DNA of 64,000 nucleotides from Bradyrhizobium manausense (GTDB taxonomy: Bacteria; Pseudomonadota; Alphaproteobacteria; Rhizobiales; Xanthobacteraceae), in NCBI RefSeq assembly GCF_018130615.1, contig NZ_JAFCKB010000010.1, positions 1 to 64,000 on the forward strand, given 5' to 3'. A model generated the notes under the pieces. It had not been told where the DNA came from. It saw only the letters and a list, made by a program, of their open reading frames with translations, and did not search any database. Shown piece by piece: positions 1-8,765 of this stretch; the first letter of the stretch is position 1; every line of letters starts with the position of its first letter. The position numbers were made by a program, and so were the translations under genes.

Positions 1-2
1 CC

Positions 3-167
3 GCCTTCATCATCTTCGTGCCGAACATCGCAGAAGGGATCTCCAAGGGCCTCTCCGGCGCCGTGTTCGGCGTGCTGCTGTTCCTCGTCATCTACCTCGT
101 GCCCCACGGCGCAAGGCAAGCCGCAATCCTGGGCCAGCAACTCGCCGGACGGCTCAGAAGAAACTGA
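3..167 (+). CDS. Branched-chain amino acid ABC transporter permease, LivM type (3' end only)
   Basis: This is an open frame entering from the left window edge and ending in TGA at 165-167, so only about 54 C-terminal residues are present. The translation starts AFIIFVPNIAEGISKG and has one hydrophobic helix (GAVFGVLLFLVIYLV) followed by PHGARQAA and a basic tail. This matches the last membrane segment and PxG ending of LivM-type inner-membrane permeases. The solute-binding-protein gene begins 28 bp downstream on the same strand, so it is probably the tail of a liv operon. Assignment rests on a short segment; a LivH-type end is less likely. Confidence 0.6.
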   Translation, partial: AFIIFVPNIAEGISKGLSGAVFGVLLFLVIYLVPHGARQAAILGQQLAGRLRRN

Positions 168-195
168 ACCTGTTGAATTAAGGAAGGAGACCAAA

Positions 196-1425
196 TTGCT
201 TTTCGGAAGAACACTAAGAACCGCTGTCCTGATAACGGCGGTCGCAACTCTCACCTCCGGCGCAGCACTCGCCCAAAAGAAATACGACACCGGCGCGTCC
301 GATACCGAGATCAAGATCGGCAACATCATGCCGTACAGCGGTCCGGCCTCGGCCTATGGCATCATCGGCAAGACCGAAGAAGCCTATATCAAGATGATCA
401 ACGACAAGGGCGGCGTCAACGGCCGCAAGATCGTCTACGTCACCTATGACGACGGCTATTCGCCGCCGAAAGCGGTCGAGCAGGTCCGCAAGCTGGTCGA
501 GAGCGACGAGGTGCTCGCCGTATTCAACCCGCTCGGCACGCCCTCGAACAGCGCGATCCAGAAATATCTCAACGCCAAGAAGATCCCGCAGCTGTTCGTC
601 GCCACCGGCGCCACCAAGTGGAACGATCCGAAGAACTTCCCCTGGACCATCGGCTGGCAGCCCTCCTACCAGAGCGAAGCGCAGATCTACGCGAAATGGC
701 TGATGAAGGAAAAGCCGAACGCCAAGGTCGCGATCCTCTACCAGAACGACGATTTCGGCAAAGACTACCTCAAGGGCACCAAGGAGGGTCTCGGCGCCAA
801 GGCCGCGTCCATGATCGTCATGGAAGAGAGCTATGAGGTCTCCGAGCCGTCGATCGACGGCCACATCGTCAAGATCAAAGCCGCCAATCCCGACGTGCTG
901 CTGATCTACGCGACGCCGAAGTTCGCGGCCCAGACCATCAAGAAGACCGCCGAGCTGAGCTGGAAGCCACTCCAGATCCTCACCAATGTGTCGATCTCGG
1001 TCGGCAGCGTGATGAAGCCGGCCGGCTTCGAGGCCTCGCAGGAGGTGCTGTCGGCAGCCTATGCCAAGGACTCCACCGACCCGCAGTGGAACAACGACCC
1101 CGGCATGAAGAAATGGAACGAGTTCGTCGACAAGTACATGCCTGGCGCCGACAAGACCGACACCGGCATGGTCTACGGCTATGGTGCCGCCTCGACCCTC
1201 GTCAAGACGCTGGAAATGTGCGGTGACGACCTCACCCGCGCCAACCTGATGAAGCAGGCCGCGAGCCTGAAGGACTTTGCACCGGACACGCTGCTGCCCG
1301 GCGTCAAGATCAACACCAGCGCCACCGACTTCGCCCCGATCTCGCAGCTCCAGATGCAGCGCTTCAAGGGCGAGAAGTGGGAACTCTTCGGCGAGATCAT
1401 CAGCGGCGACGTGGCTCCGGAATAG
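196..1425 (+). CDS. Periplasmic branched-chain amino acid/organic acid-binding protein (paralogue 1 of 3)
   Basis: This is a Peripla_BP_6 (LivJ/LivK-like) solute-binding protein of 409 residues. It captures a ligand in the periplasm and delivers it to a LivHM permease. The start is TTG, preceded by AGGAAGGA 7 bp upstream. A signal peptide ends at about residue 26 (GAALA before QKKYDTG). The mature part opens with DTEIKIGNIMPYSGPASAYG, the family's N-terminal strand and ligand-loop region, and keeps FVATGATKWND and YQNDDFGKDYLKG in the central domain. It follows a LivM-like permease end by 28 bp and is the first of three closely similar genes in tandem. The ligand is not evident; related proteins bind amino acids, amides or aromatic acids. 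Confidence 0.93.
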   Translation: MLFGRTLRTAVLITAVATLTSGAALAQKKYDTGASDTEIKIGNIMPYSGPASAYGIIGKTEEAYIKMINDKGGVNGRKIVYVTYDDGYSPPKAVEQVRKLVESDEVLAVFNPLGTPSNSAIQKYLNAKKIPQLFVATGATKWNDPKNFPWTIGWQPSYQSEAQIYAKWLMKEKPNAKVAILYQNDDFGKDYLKGTKEGLGAKAASMIVMEESYEVSEPSIDGHIVKIKAANPDVLLIYATPKFAAQTIKKTAELSWKPLQILTNVSISVGSVMKPAGFEASQEVLSAAYAKDSTDPQWNNDPGMKKWNEFVDKYMPGADKTDTGMVYGYGAASTLVKTLEMCGDDLTRANLMKQAASLKDFAPDTLLPGVKINTSATDFAPISQLQMQRFKGEKWELFGEIISGDVAPE

Positions 1426-1451
1426 GGCGCTGTCGCAAGAGTCCAGACTGC

Positions 1452-1485
1452 AAAGGCCCCCGCGGGCGATCGCGGGGGCTTTTTG
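1452..1485 (+). terminator. Rho-independent terminator after binding-protein gene 1
   Basis: GCCCCCGCG and CGCGGGGGC form a 9-bp GC-rich stem around a short loop, followed directly by TTTTT. It lies 26 bp after the stop codon. It should separate expression of the first solute-binding-protein gene from the second. Confidence 0.85.
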
Positions 1486-1544
1486 TTGACGCCGTGCATC
1501 AATCTTGTTCAATGCGACGCCGATCCAGGTGGGGCAGGAGAGCA

Positions 1545-2771
1545 ATGACTGTCGTTCGATTTCAGGCTGCGATGCTTTCAGCCGCATTTGCGTTGTGCAC
1601 TGCGATGAGCAATCCCGCCTTGGCGCAGCAGAGCTACGACAGCGGCGCCTCCGATACCGAGATCAAGATCGGCAACATCATGCCCTATAGCGGCCCGGCC
1701 TCCGCCTACGCCGTGATCGGCAAGGCCGAGGAAGCCTATTTCAACAAGGTCAATGCCGAGGGCGGCGTCAACGGCCGCAAGATCAAGTTCATCTCGTATG
1801 ATGACGGCTATTCGCCGCCGAAGACGGTGGAGCAGGCGCGCAAGCTCGTCGAGAGCGACAACGTGCTCTTGATCTTCGGCTCGCTCGGCACCTCCACCAA
1901 CGGCGCCATCCGCAAATACATGAACGAGAAGAAGGTGCCGCAATTGTTCGTGGCGAGCGGCGCCTCGAAGTGGAACGATCCCAAGCAATATCCCTGGACC
2001 ATGGGCTGGCAGCCGAGCTACGCGAGCGAAGCCAAGATCTACGCCAAATACATCATGAAGGAGAAGCCCGACGCGAAGATCGGCGTGCTCTACCAGAACG
2101 ATGATTTCGGCAAGGACTATCTAAGAGGGCTGAAGGACGGGCTCGGCGCCAAGGCCGGGATGGTCGCGCTGGAGGAGCCCTACGACACCTCGGAGCCGGC
2201 GATCGACGAACACATCGTGAAGCTGAAGGCCTCCGGCGCCGATGTCTTCGTCAGCATCACCACGCCGAAATTCGCGGCGCAAGCGATCAAGAAGGCGGCC
2301 GAGATCAACTGGCATCCGGTCTACATCATCTCGAACGTCTCGGCGTCGGTCGGCGGCGTGATCGAGCCGGCGGGCTTCGAGATTTCGCAAGGCATCCTGT
2401 CGGCCAGCTATACCAAGGACGGCTCCGACCCGCAGTGGAATGCCGACGACGGCATGAAGAAGTTCTACGATTTCGTCGCGCAGTATGATCCGAAGGCCAA
2501 CAAGCTCGATGCCGGCGTGGTGTTCGGCTATGCGGCCGCTCAGACCATGGTGAAGGTGCTGCAGATGTGCGGTGACGACCTCACCCGCGACAACGTCATG
2601 AAGCAGGCCGCTTCCCTGAAGGATTTCGAGCCGGACACGCTGTTGCCCGGCATCAAGATCAACACCGCGCCCGACAATTTCGCGCCGATCGAGCAGCTCC
2701 AGATGATGCGTTTCAAGGGCAAGTCGTGGGAATTGTTCGGCGACATCATCTCGAGTGACCCCGGCCATTGA
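1545..2771 (+). CDS. Periplasmic branched-chain amino acid/organic acid-binding protein (paralogue 2 of 3)
   Basis: A second Peripla_BP_6 protein, 408 residues from the chosen ATG, which has GGCAGGAG just upstream. The open frame extends back to 1377, but that extension crosses the previous gene's stop and the terminator. The signal peptide ends near residue 27 (NPALA before QQSYDSG). It shares long blocks with its neighbours (DTEIKIGNIMPYSGPASAY, SYDDGYSPPK, YQNDDFGKDY, CGDDLTR, MKQAASLKDF), and differs in others, for example VASGASKWND for VATGATKWND and ASYTKDGSDPQWNADDG. This suggests duplication followed by some change of ligand specificity. It has its own terminators on both sides, so it is probably its own transcription unit. 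Confidence 0.92.
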   Translation: MTVVRFQAAMLSAAFALCTAMSNPALAQQSYDSGASDTEIKIGNIMPYSGPASAYAVIGKAEEAYFNKVNAEGGVNGRKIKFISYDDGYSPPKTVEQARKLVESDNVLLIFGSLGTSTNGAIRKYMNEKKVPQLFVASGASKWNDPKQYPWTMGWQPSYASEAKIYAKYIMKEKPDAKIGVLYQNDDFGKDYLRGLKDGLGAKAGMVALEEPYDTSEPAIDEHIVKLKASGADVFVSITTPKFAAQAIKKAAEINWHPVYIISNVSASVGGVIEPAGFEISQGILSASYTKDGSDPQWNADDGMKKFYDFVAQYDPKANKLDAGVVFGYAAAQTMVKVLQMCGDDLTRDNVMKQAASLKDFEPDTLLPGIKINTAPDNFAPIEQLQMMRFKGKSWELFGDIISSDPGH

Positions 2772-2872
2772 CGGCAACTCAGAATAGCTCGACGTCCATC
2801 GGGCAACCCAAGACAGTTTCGCCTTCGCAGTTGCACAGGACGAATCCCGGCCGTGCCTGACTACTAAAGACG

Positions 2873-2904
2873 AAGCTCCTGTGACAACGTCACGGGGGCT
2901 TTCT
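2873..2904 (+). terminator. Terminator after binding-protein gene 2
   Basis: AAGCTCCTGTGAC and GTCACGGGGGCTT pair around an AAC loop, with two G-T wobbles, followed by TTC and T-rich sequence. It lies about 100 bp after the stop codon of the second binding-protein gene. Confidence 0.7.
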
Positions 2905-3010
2905 GTTGAAGGCATCAGGCAAATCGTATTGAATTGCGGCTGCGCGGCCCAAGAACAATCACGACAAGAAAAGGAGCGCACACACACCAAGAAAATATAG
3001 GGAGATTGGA

Positions 3011-4240
3011 ATGCCCGCTGTCACCGGCAAGCTTGCGGCCGCGTCACTGGCGCTCGCGCTCATTGCGGCCACGACCTCCATCGCGTCGGCCCAGAAGAAA
3101 TACGATACCGGCGCGACCGATACCGAGATCAAGATCGGCAACATCATGCCCTACAGCGGACCGGCCTCCGCCTACGGCATCATCGGACGGACCGAAGCCG
3201 CCTATTTCAAGAAGATCAACGACGAAGGCGGCATCAACGGCCGCAAGATCAACTTCGTCTCCTACGATGACGCCTATTCGCCGCCGAAGGCCGTGGAGCA
3301 GGCGCGCAAGCTGGTCGAGAGCGACGAAGTGCTGTTCATCTTCAACTCGCTCGGCACGCCCTCGAATTCGGCGATCCACAAATACATGAACTCCAAGAAG
3401 GTGCCGCAGCTGTTCGTCGCGACCGGCGCCACCAAGTGGAACGATCCGCAGAACTTCCCGTGGACGATGGGATGGCAGCCGAATTACCAGAGCGAGACGC
3501 AGATCTATGCGAAGTGGCTGCTCAAGAACAAGCCTGACGCCAAGATCGCGGTGCTCTACCAGAACGACGATTACGGCAAGGACTATCTCAAGGGCCTGAA
3601 GGACGGCCTCGGTGCCAAGGCTGCCTCGATGATCGTCATGGAGGAGAGCTATGAGACCTCCGAGCCGACCATCGACAGCCACATCGTCAAGCTGCGGTCG
3701 ACGAACGCCGATGTCTTCATGAACATCACCACGCCGAAATTCGCCGCGCAGGCGATCAAGAAGAACGCCGAGATCGGCTGGAAGCCGCTGCACTTCCTCA
3801 ACAACGTGTCGGCCTCCGTCGGCAGCGTAATGAAGCCCGCCGGTTACGAGAACGGCCAGGACATCATCTCCGCCGACTATCTCAAGGACGTGTCCGATCC
3901 GGAGTGGAAAAACGATCCCGGCATGAAGGAATTTCAGGCTTTCATGGACAAATACTTTCCGGAAGGTGACAAGCTCGACAAGGGCACCATCGTCGGCTTC
4001 GCTGTGGCGCAGACGCTGGTCCAGGTGCTGAAGCAATGCGGCGATGATCTCACGCGCGAGAACATCATGAAGCAGGCCGCCAGCCTGAAGAACTTCCGAA
4101 CCGAGGCGCTCCTGCCGGGTATCCAGATCAACACGGGGCCGAACGACTTTGCGCCGATCAGCCAGCTCCAACTCGAGAAGTTCAAGGGCGAGCGCTGGGA
4201 ACTGTTCGGTGACGTGATCAGCGCCGACGCCGGCGGCTAA
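3011..4240 (+). CDS. Periplasmic branched-chain amino acid/organic acid-binding protein (paralogue 3 of 3)
   Basis: Third tandem Peripla_BP_6 protein, 409 residues, ATG start with GGGAGATTGGA upstream. The signal peptide ends at about residue 27 (SIASA before QKKYDTG). It looks closer to paralogue 1 than to paralogue 2: both have QKKYDTGA, SAYGIIG, LGTPSNSAI, FVATGATKWND and AASMIVMEESYE. It differs in the second lobe (ENGQDIISADYLKDVSDPEWKND), which is likely to line the ligand cleft. It is followed by a strong terminator. No permease or ATPase follows, so it must share transporter parts encoded elsewhere, either the operon left of the window or the SBP-less liv operon at 8.8 kb. Confidence 0.92.
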   Translation: MPAVTGKLAAASLALALIAATTSIASAQKKYDTGATDTEIKIGNIMPYSGPASAYGIIGRTEAAYFKKINDEGGINGRKINFVSYDDAYSPPKAVEQARKLVESDEVLFIFNSLGTPSNSAIHKYMNSKKVPQLFVATGATKWNDPQNFPWTMGWQPNYQSETQIYAKWLLKNKPDAKIAVLYQNDDYGKDYLKGLKDGLGAKAASMIVMEESYETSEPTIDSHIVKLRSTNADVFMNITTPKFAAQAIKKNAEIGWKPLHFLNNVSASVGSVMKPAGYENGQDIISADYLKDVSDPEWKNDPGMKEFQAFMDKYFPEGDKLDKGTIVGFAVAQTLVQVLKQCGDDLTRENIMKQAASLKNFRTEALLPGIQINTGPNDFAPISQLQLEKFKGERWELFGDVISADAGG

Positions 4241-4265
4241 CCCTCCACGCGTCCGACGAAAACAG

Positions 4266-4294
4266 CCCCCTGCGAGATGATCGCAGGGGGTTTT
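4266..4294 (+). terminator. Rho-independent terminator after binding-protein gene 3
   Basis: A perfect 10-bp stem, CCCCCTGCGA with TCGCAGGGGG, and a GATGA loop are followed by TTTT, 25 bp after the stop codon. Confidence 0.9.
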
Positions 4295-4442
4295 GCTTGC
4301 GCGCCGATTATGATCACGCGATTGCACAATCGAATGATGGTAAAGCCTGCTTACCCTTTGGCGCCCGATGCGCTAGGCAGGGGAATGGCGACGTGCTCGC
4401 CACAGCTCTAGTCTGCTCACGAGTTTGCCGAAGGCCACCGTC

Positions 4443-5726
4443 ATGACCGACCGACGCCCCCTGCTCCGCGCGCTCTACGACGCCGCCGTTGCCGCGGCCC
4501 ATCCCAATACGATCCTGGCGCCGCACTTGCGGCCCGCGCCCAAGGGCCGCGTGATCTGCCTCGCTGCCGGCAAGGGCGCCGCCGCGATGGCCGCAGCCGC
4601 GGAGAGGCACTATCTCGACACGCTCGAGCTCGCGCCGGAGCGCCTCCTCGGCATCGCCACCACGCGCCACGGCTATGGCGTTCCGACGCGCCGCATCCGC
4701 GTCGTTGAGGCCGGACATCCCGTTCCGGATGAGGCCGGCCTCAAGGGCGCGGCCGACACGCTCGCACTCGCCGGCGAGGCCGGCCCGGACGATCTGCTGC
4801 TGGTGCTGCTCACCGGGGGCGGCTCGGCGAACTGGATCGCGCCGGTGGACGGCATCAGCTTCGCGCAGAAGCAGGCGGTCAACAAGGCGCTGCTGCGCTC
4901 GGGCGCACCGATCGGCGAGATGAATATCGTCAGGAAGCATCTGTCACGCATCAAGGGCGGGCGGCTGGCGCGCGCCGGCAAGAATGCCGCCGAGATCGTG
5001 ACGCTCGCGATCTCGGATGTGCCGCATGACGACCCTTCCGCGATCGCCTCGGGGCCGACCGTGCCGGATCCAACCACGCTGGCCGATGCGCGCGCGATCG
5101 TCGCAAAGTACAAGCTCGCCGTCGACGATACCGTGCGCCGCGCGCTCGACGATCCCGCCAATGAAAGCTGCAAGCCCGGCGACGCCGCGTTTACCCACGC
5201 CCATTTCGAATTGATCGCGCGTCCCAAGCAGTCGCTCGACGCCGCGGTGAAGCTCGCGAAGGAAGCCGGCTACGAGACCGTCGATCTCGGCGCCGATCTC
5301 GAAGGCGAGGCGCGCGAAGTCGCCGCCGGTCACGCGCAGCTCGCGCTCCAGGCCCGCGCGCAAGGCAAGCGCGTCGCGATCCTCTCCGGCGGCGAGCTCA
5401 CGGTCACCGTCCGCGGCAATGGCCGCGGCGGCCCCAACCAGGAATACGCGCTGGCGCTCGCCTCCCTGTTGAAGGACACGCCTGACATCTCGGCGCTTGC
5501 CGGCGACACCGACGGCGCCGACGGCGGCGCCGGCCATCCCACCGATCCCGCCGGCGCGCTGATCGACGCAGCGACGTTTGCCAAGATGACGGCGCAGGGG
5601 CTGGCACCCCAGGCATATCTGGACAACAACGACGCGACGACGTTCTTCGAGGCGACGGGCGATCTGCTACAGCCTGGCCCGACGCTGACCAATGTGAACG
5701 ACATCAGGGTGATCCTCGTCGACTGA
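4443..5726 (+). CDS. Glycerate 2-kinase of the MOFRL family
   Basis: Cytosolic enzyme of about 427 residues that phosphorylates D-glycerate to 2-phosphoglycerate, as in glyoxylate, tartrate or serine-cycle metabolism. Older annotations call the family hydroxypyruvate reductase (TtuD). The N-terminal DUF4147 domain carries CLAAGKGAAAMA (about 38-49), the Gly-rich LLTGGGSANWIAP and RKHLSRIKGGRLA. The C-terminal MOFRL domain shows GGELTVTVRG, GGPNQEYALAL and DTDGADGGAGHPTDP. MTDRRPLLRALYDAAV is a typical family start, so I use this ATG rather than the frame opening at 4425. It stands alone on the plus strand. Confident on family; the physiological substrate is inferred. Confidence 0.9.
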   Translation: MTDRRPLLRALYDAAVAAAHPNTILAPHLRPAPKGRVICLAAGKGAAAMAAAAERHYLDTLELAPERLLGIATTRHGYGVPTRRIRVVEAGHPVPDEAGLKGAADTLALAGEAGPDDLLLVLLTGGGSANWIAPVDGISFAQKQAVNKALLRSGAPIGEMNIVRKHLSRIKGGRLARAGKNAAEIVTLAISDVPHDDPSAIASGPTVPDPTTLADARAIVAKYKLAVDDTVRRALDDPANESCKPGDAAFTHAHFELIARPKQSLDAAVKLAKEAGYETVDLGADLEGEAREVAAGHAQLALQARAQGKRVAILSGGELTVTVRGNGRGGPNQEYALALASLLKDTPDISALAGDTDGADGGAGHPTDPAGALIDAATFAKMTAQGLAPQAYLDNNDATTFFEATGDLLQPGPTLTNVNDIRVILVD

Positions 5727-5939
5727 CGCCGCCTCCGCCCCAGGCCGGTCCGCCGGTGATTCCGGGATCGCCATGGTTAACGATCTCTGAGTTCTCGCCG
5801 GACACAGCCAATGGCGTCACCGGCGCTGCCGCCCTTAACCTCCCGTTCGCCGCAGTTTCAGGAACAAGCCCCCGATCCGGGCAAATCGTTGGGCTCGTTC
5901 ACCATCGCCTGCTCTAATGCGCGCTTGGGGACAACGCGC

Positions 5940-8036
5940 ATGGCTGAGAGTGACCAGGAGACGGCAGGCGTCGATGCGCTCGCGCTTGGCGAGCTGCTCA
6001 CGTGCGCCACCAATAATCTGTGGCTCGGCATCATCCTGTTCAGCAGCGACCGCAAGGTCATCTTCTGCAATCCGCGTTACCGCGAAATGTACGCGCTCTC
6101 ACCCGAACAGGTTCGCCCGGGCACGCCGATCAAGGATCTGATCGCACATCGGCTAAAGCTGGGCCTGAACATTCGTGGCGAAGCCGGCGCCTATATCCGC
6201 GCCCGCACCGAAGGTTCCATCGCCAGCGAAAAGACCGTCCAGCAATTCGCCGACGGAAAGATCATCGCCTACACCATCCACCCCCTGCCCGGCGGCGGCG
6301 GCATGGCGACCCACGAGGACATCACCGAGCGCGAAGAGCTCAGTGCGCGGCTCCAGGAGCGCAATCTCCAGTTCGACACCGCGGTCAACAACATGTCACA
6401 CGGGCTTTGCTTCTTCGACGCGGGCCATCGGCTGCTGGTCTGCAACACGCACTACATCGACATGTACGGCCTGCCGCCCGAGCGCGTTCGTCCGGGCACG
6501 CCGCTCTCGGAGATCCTGGACCTGCGCTTCGAAGCCGGCAGCGTGCCGGCGATGACGCGAGAGGAATATGCCAGTTGGCGGACCGGTGTCGCCACGTCGG
6601 CCGAGGCCACCGACAGCATCGTCGAGATGCGGAACGGACGCACTTTCAAGATCAGGCACCGGCCGATGCCCGATCTCGGCTGGGTCGCAACTCACGAAGA
6701 CATCACCGAGCAACGAAAGGCGGAGTTGCGGATCGCGCATATGGCGCATCACGATGCGCTGACGGATCTCGCCAATCGTGTCCTGCTCGGCCAGCGGCTC
6801 GAGCAGGCGCTCGAACAGGGCGGAATGTTCGCGGTCCATCACATCGATCTCGACAAGTTCAAGGCCGTCAATGACACCCTCGGCCATCAGGCCGGCGACA
6901 GCCTACTCCAGGACGTCAGTCGCCGCCTCAGGCGGCTCGCGCGCGATAGCGATACGATCGCACGCATGGGCGGCGATGAGTTCGTGATCCTCCAGATGCC
7001 GATCTCCGACCAGGGCGAAGCGGAGGCGCTGGCGCACGACGTCGTTGGCGCGTTGAGCGCGCCGTTCGGGCTCGACGGACACCAGGCCCTCGCAAGCGCG
7101 AGCATCGGCATCGCCATTGCCCCGCGCGACGGCGCGACGTCCGAGCAACTCCTGCATAATGCCGATCTCGCTTTGTATCGCGCAAAAAGCGATGGTCGCG
7201 GCATGCACCGCTTTTTCGAACCGGCCATGGACGAAGAGGCGCAAAACCGTCGTGCGCTGGAGTTCGACCTGCGCAACGGCCTTGCGGCCGGCGAGTTCGA
7301 GTTGCACTACCAGCCGATCGTGAAAACCGACGGGCGTGAGATCAGCGGGTTCGAGGCCTTGATCCGCTGGCGGCATCCGCGGCGCGGACTGGTGCCGCCG
7401 GGCAGCTTCATCCCGTTCGCGGAGGAGATCGGCTTGATCGTTCCGATCGGGGAGTGGGTGATCCGGCAGGCCTGCGCCACTGCGAGCCGGTGGCCAAACC
7501 ATCTGCACATCGCCATCAACATCTCGGCCGTGCAATTCCGCCAGCCGGGTCTGACCGAGGTGATCGTGGGCGCGCTGGCAGCCACCGGCCTTGATCCGGG
7601 GCGGCTGGAGATCGAGATCACGGAAAGCGTGCTGATACAGGACCGGAATGGCGCGCTCGCGACGCTGCACCAGCTCCGCGCGCTGGGCATCAGGATCGCC
7701 ATGGACGATTTCGGCACCGGCTATTCGTCACTGACCTATTTGCAGTGCTTCCCGTTCGACAAGATCAAGATCGATCGGTCTTTCGTCGGCGGCGTCGGTA
7801 ACGATACCGGATCCCTCAGCATCGTGCGCGCGGTGGCGGCGCTGGCGCACGGGATGGGCATGACAACCACGGCCGAGGGCGTGGAGACTGACGAGCAGCG
7901 CGACCGGATCACGGCGGAAGGCTGCACGGAAATGCAGGGCTACTTGTTCAGCCCTCCCCTGCCCGCCGCGGAGATCGAGCGCCGCTTCCTCACTGCGGAA
8001 GTGCCCGCCATGCCCGACCGGTTCGCCGCGGCATAG
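5940..8036 (+). CDS. PAS-GGDEF-EAL cyclic-di-GMP signalling protein
   Basis: A 698-residue protein with two N-terminal PAS-like domains (about 20-125 and 140-255, each ending in ATHEDITE), a GGDEF diguanylate cyclase domain (about 265-425) and an EAL phosphodiesterase domain (about 440-690). GGDEF is intact at about 344-348 and is preceded, at the correct five-residue spacing, by RDSD, an RxxD inhibitory site. The EAL domain has EALIRW (about 472), EITESVL, DDFGTGYSSL and KIDRSFV, so the phosphodiesterase residues are present. No membrane segment or signal peptide is seen, so the protein is probably cytosolic. ATG 5940 has GGGGAC upstream; an in-frame ATG at 5811 would add 43 low-complexity residues. 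Either or both activities could operate. Confidence 0.92.
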   Translation: MAESDQETAGVDALALGELLTCATNNLWLGIILFSSDRKVIFCNPRYREMYALSPEQVRPGTPIKDLIAHRLKLGLNIRGEAGAYIRARTEGSIASEKTVQQFADGKIIAYTIHPLPGGGGMATHEDITEREELSARLQERNLQFDTAVNNMSHGLCFFDAGHRLLVCNTHYIDMYGLPPERVRPGTPLSEILDLRFEAGSVPAMTREEYASWRTGVATSAEATDSIVEMRNGRTFKIRHRPMPDLGWVATHEDITEQRKAELRIAHMAHHDALTDLANRVLLGQRLEQALEQGGMFAVHHIDLDKFKAVNDTLGHQAGDSLLQDVSRRLRRLARDSDTIARMGGDEFVILQMPISDQGEAEALAHDVVGALSAPFGLDGHQALASASIGIAIAPRDGATSEQLLHNADLALYRAKSDGRGMHRFFEPAMDEEAQNRRALEFDLRNGLAAGEFELHYQPIVKTDGREISGFEALIRWRHPRRGLVPPGSFIPFAEEIGLIVPIGEWVIRQACATASRWPNHLHIAINISAVQFRQPGLTEVIVGALAATGLDPGRLEIEITESVLIQDRNGALATLHQLRALGIRIAMDDFGTGYSSLTYLQCFPFDKIKIDRSFVGGVGNDTGSLSIVRAVAALAHGMGMTTTAEGVETDEQRDRITAEGCTEMQGYLFSPPLPAAEIERRFLTAEVPAMPDRFAAA

Positions 8037-8064
8037 CCGCGTCGTCGCCGGGACAGTGGCGACC

Positions 8065-8586
8065 TCAAAACTCGTTGGCGATCTTCGAGAGCATCTCGAG
8101 CAGGGCTTCGCGGTTGGCCTGACCCAGAAGCTCGTTCAGTCGCGACTCGTGCTTGGTGGCGACCAGCTTCTTGGCCCGCGTCAGCACGGCCTTGCCCTTG
8201 TCGGTCAGCACCAGGATGTGCGAGCGGCGGTCGTTGGTGGAGCGGATCCGGGCGCAGAGGTCGCGGCTCTCGAGATTGTCGAGCATGGCGACGAAGTTCG
8301 GCCTGAGGATGCCGAGGGTCGAGGCGATCTCGGTCTGATTCCGGCCCGGATTCTTCTCGACCAGCAGCAGCACCGAGAACTGCGCCGGCGTCAGCTGGAG
8401 CGAGGCCATGCAGCGCAGGAAGTTCTCGAACACCTTGAGCTGTGCCCGCTTCAGCACGTAGCCGAGCTGTTCGGAGAGCTCGCCGAGCTGGAGGGCTTCG
8501 GGCAGGCCTTCGGGAGCATCCTTGCGGCCCTTGGCCGCGTTGGACGCCTTTTCAGAAGACTTTTCAGCGGCTTTGGAAACGGTCAT
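8065..8586 (-). CDS. MarR family transcriptional regulator
   Basis: A winged-helix repressor of 173 residues. After a Lys/Ala-rich N-terminal tail of about 28 residues come a dimerisation helix (LGELSEQLGYVLKRAQLKVFENF), the helix-turn-helix (LTPAQFSVLLLVEKNPGRNQTEIASTLGILRPNF, helices near 65-105) and the wing (STNDRRSHILVLTDKGKAVL). DRR and LTxKG are MarR signatures. It is divergent from livH, with a clean inverted repeat between the two, so it probably controls itself and the transporter operon. Relatives of this subgroup in Rhodopseudomonas and Bradyrhizobium respond to aromatic-acid CoA thioesters; that ligand class is inference only. Confidence 0.9.
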   Translation of the reverse strand: MTVSKAAEKSSEKASNAAKGRKDAPEGLPEALQLGELSEQLGYVLKRAQLKVFENFLRCMASLQLTPAQFSVLLLVEKNPGRNQTEIASTLGILRPNFVAMLDNLESRDLCARIRSTNDRRSHILVLTDKGKAVLTRAKKLVATKHESRLNELLGQANREALLEMLSKIANEF

Positions 8587-8646
8587 CGCCTCGTGCTCGT
8601 AATCCCGCTAAATTCGGGGCAGGCCGTCCTGCCTCCCCTTGATGTT

Positions 8647-8680
8647 ATATTTGATAATTGTTATGAACCATATCAAATAT
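8647..8680. promoter_or_regulatory. Inverted repeat, candidate MarR operator
   Basis: Perfect 10-bp arms, ATATTTGATA (8647-8656) and TATCAAATAT (8671-8680), are separated by 14 bp. Nested inside is a second dyad, TATG-AAC-CATA (8662-8672). The site is AT-rich in a GC-rich region, 60 bp upstream of the MarR start and 85 bp upstream of livH, as expected for a shared operator. Confidence 0.65.
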
Positions 8681-8765
8681 CGTCAGCGTATTTCAATGGC
8701 TGTGAGGGACCATCCACCGCAATTGCGGAGACCGGTCCCTAATCTTTAAGGGGGAGCGTCGGGTC

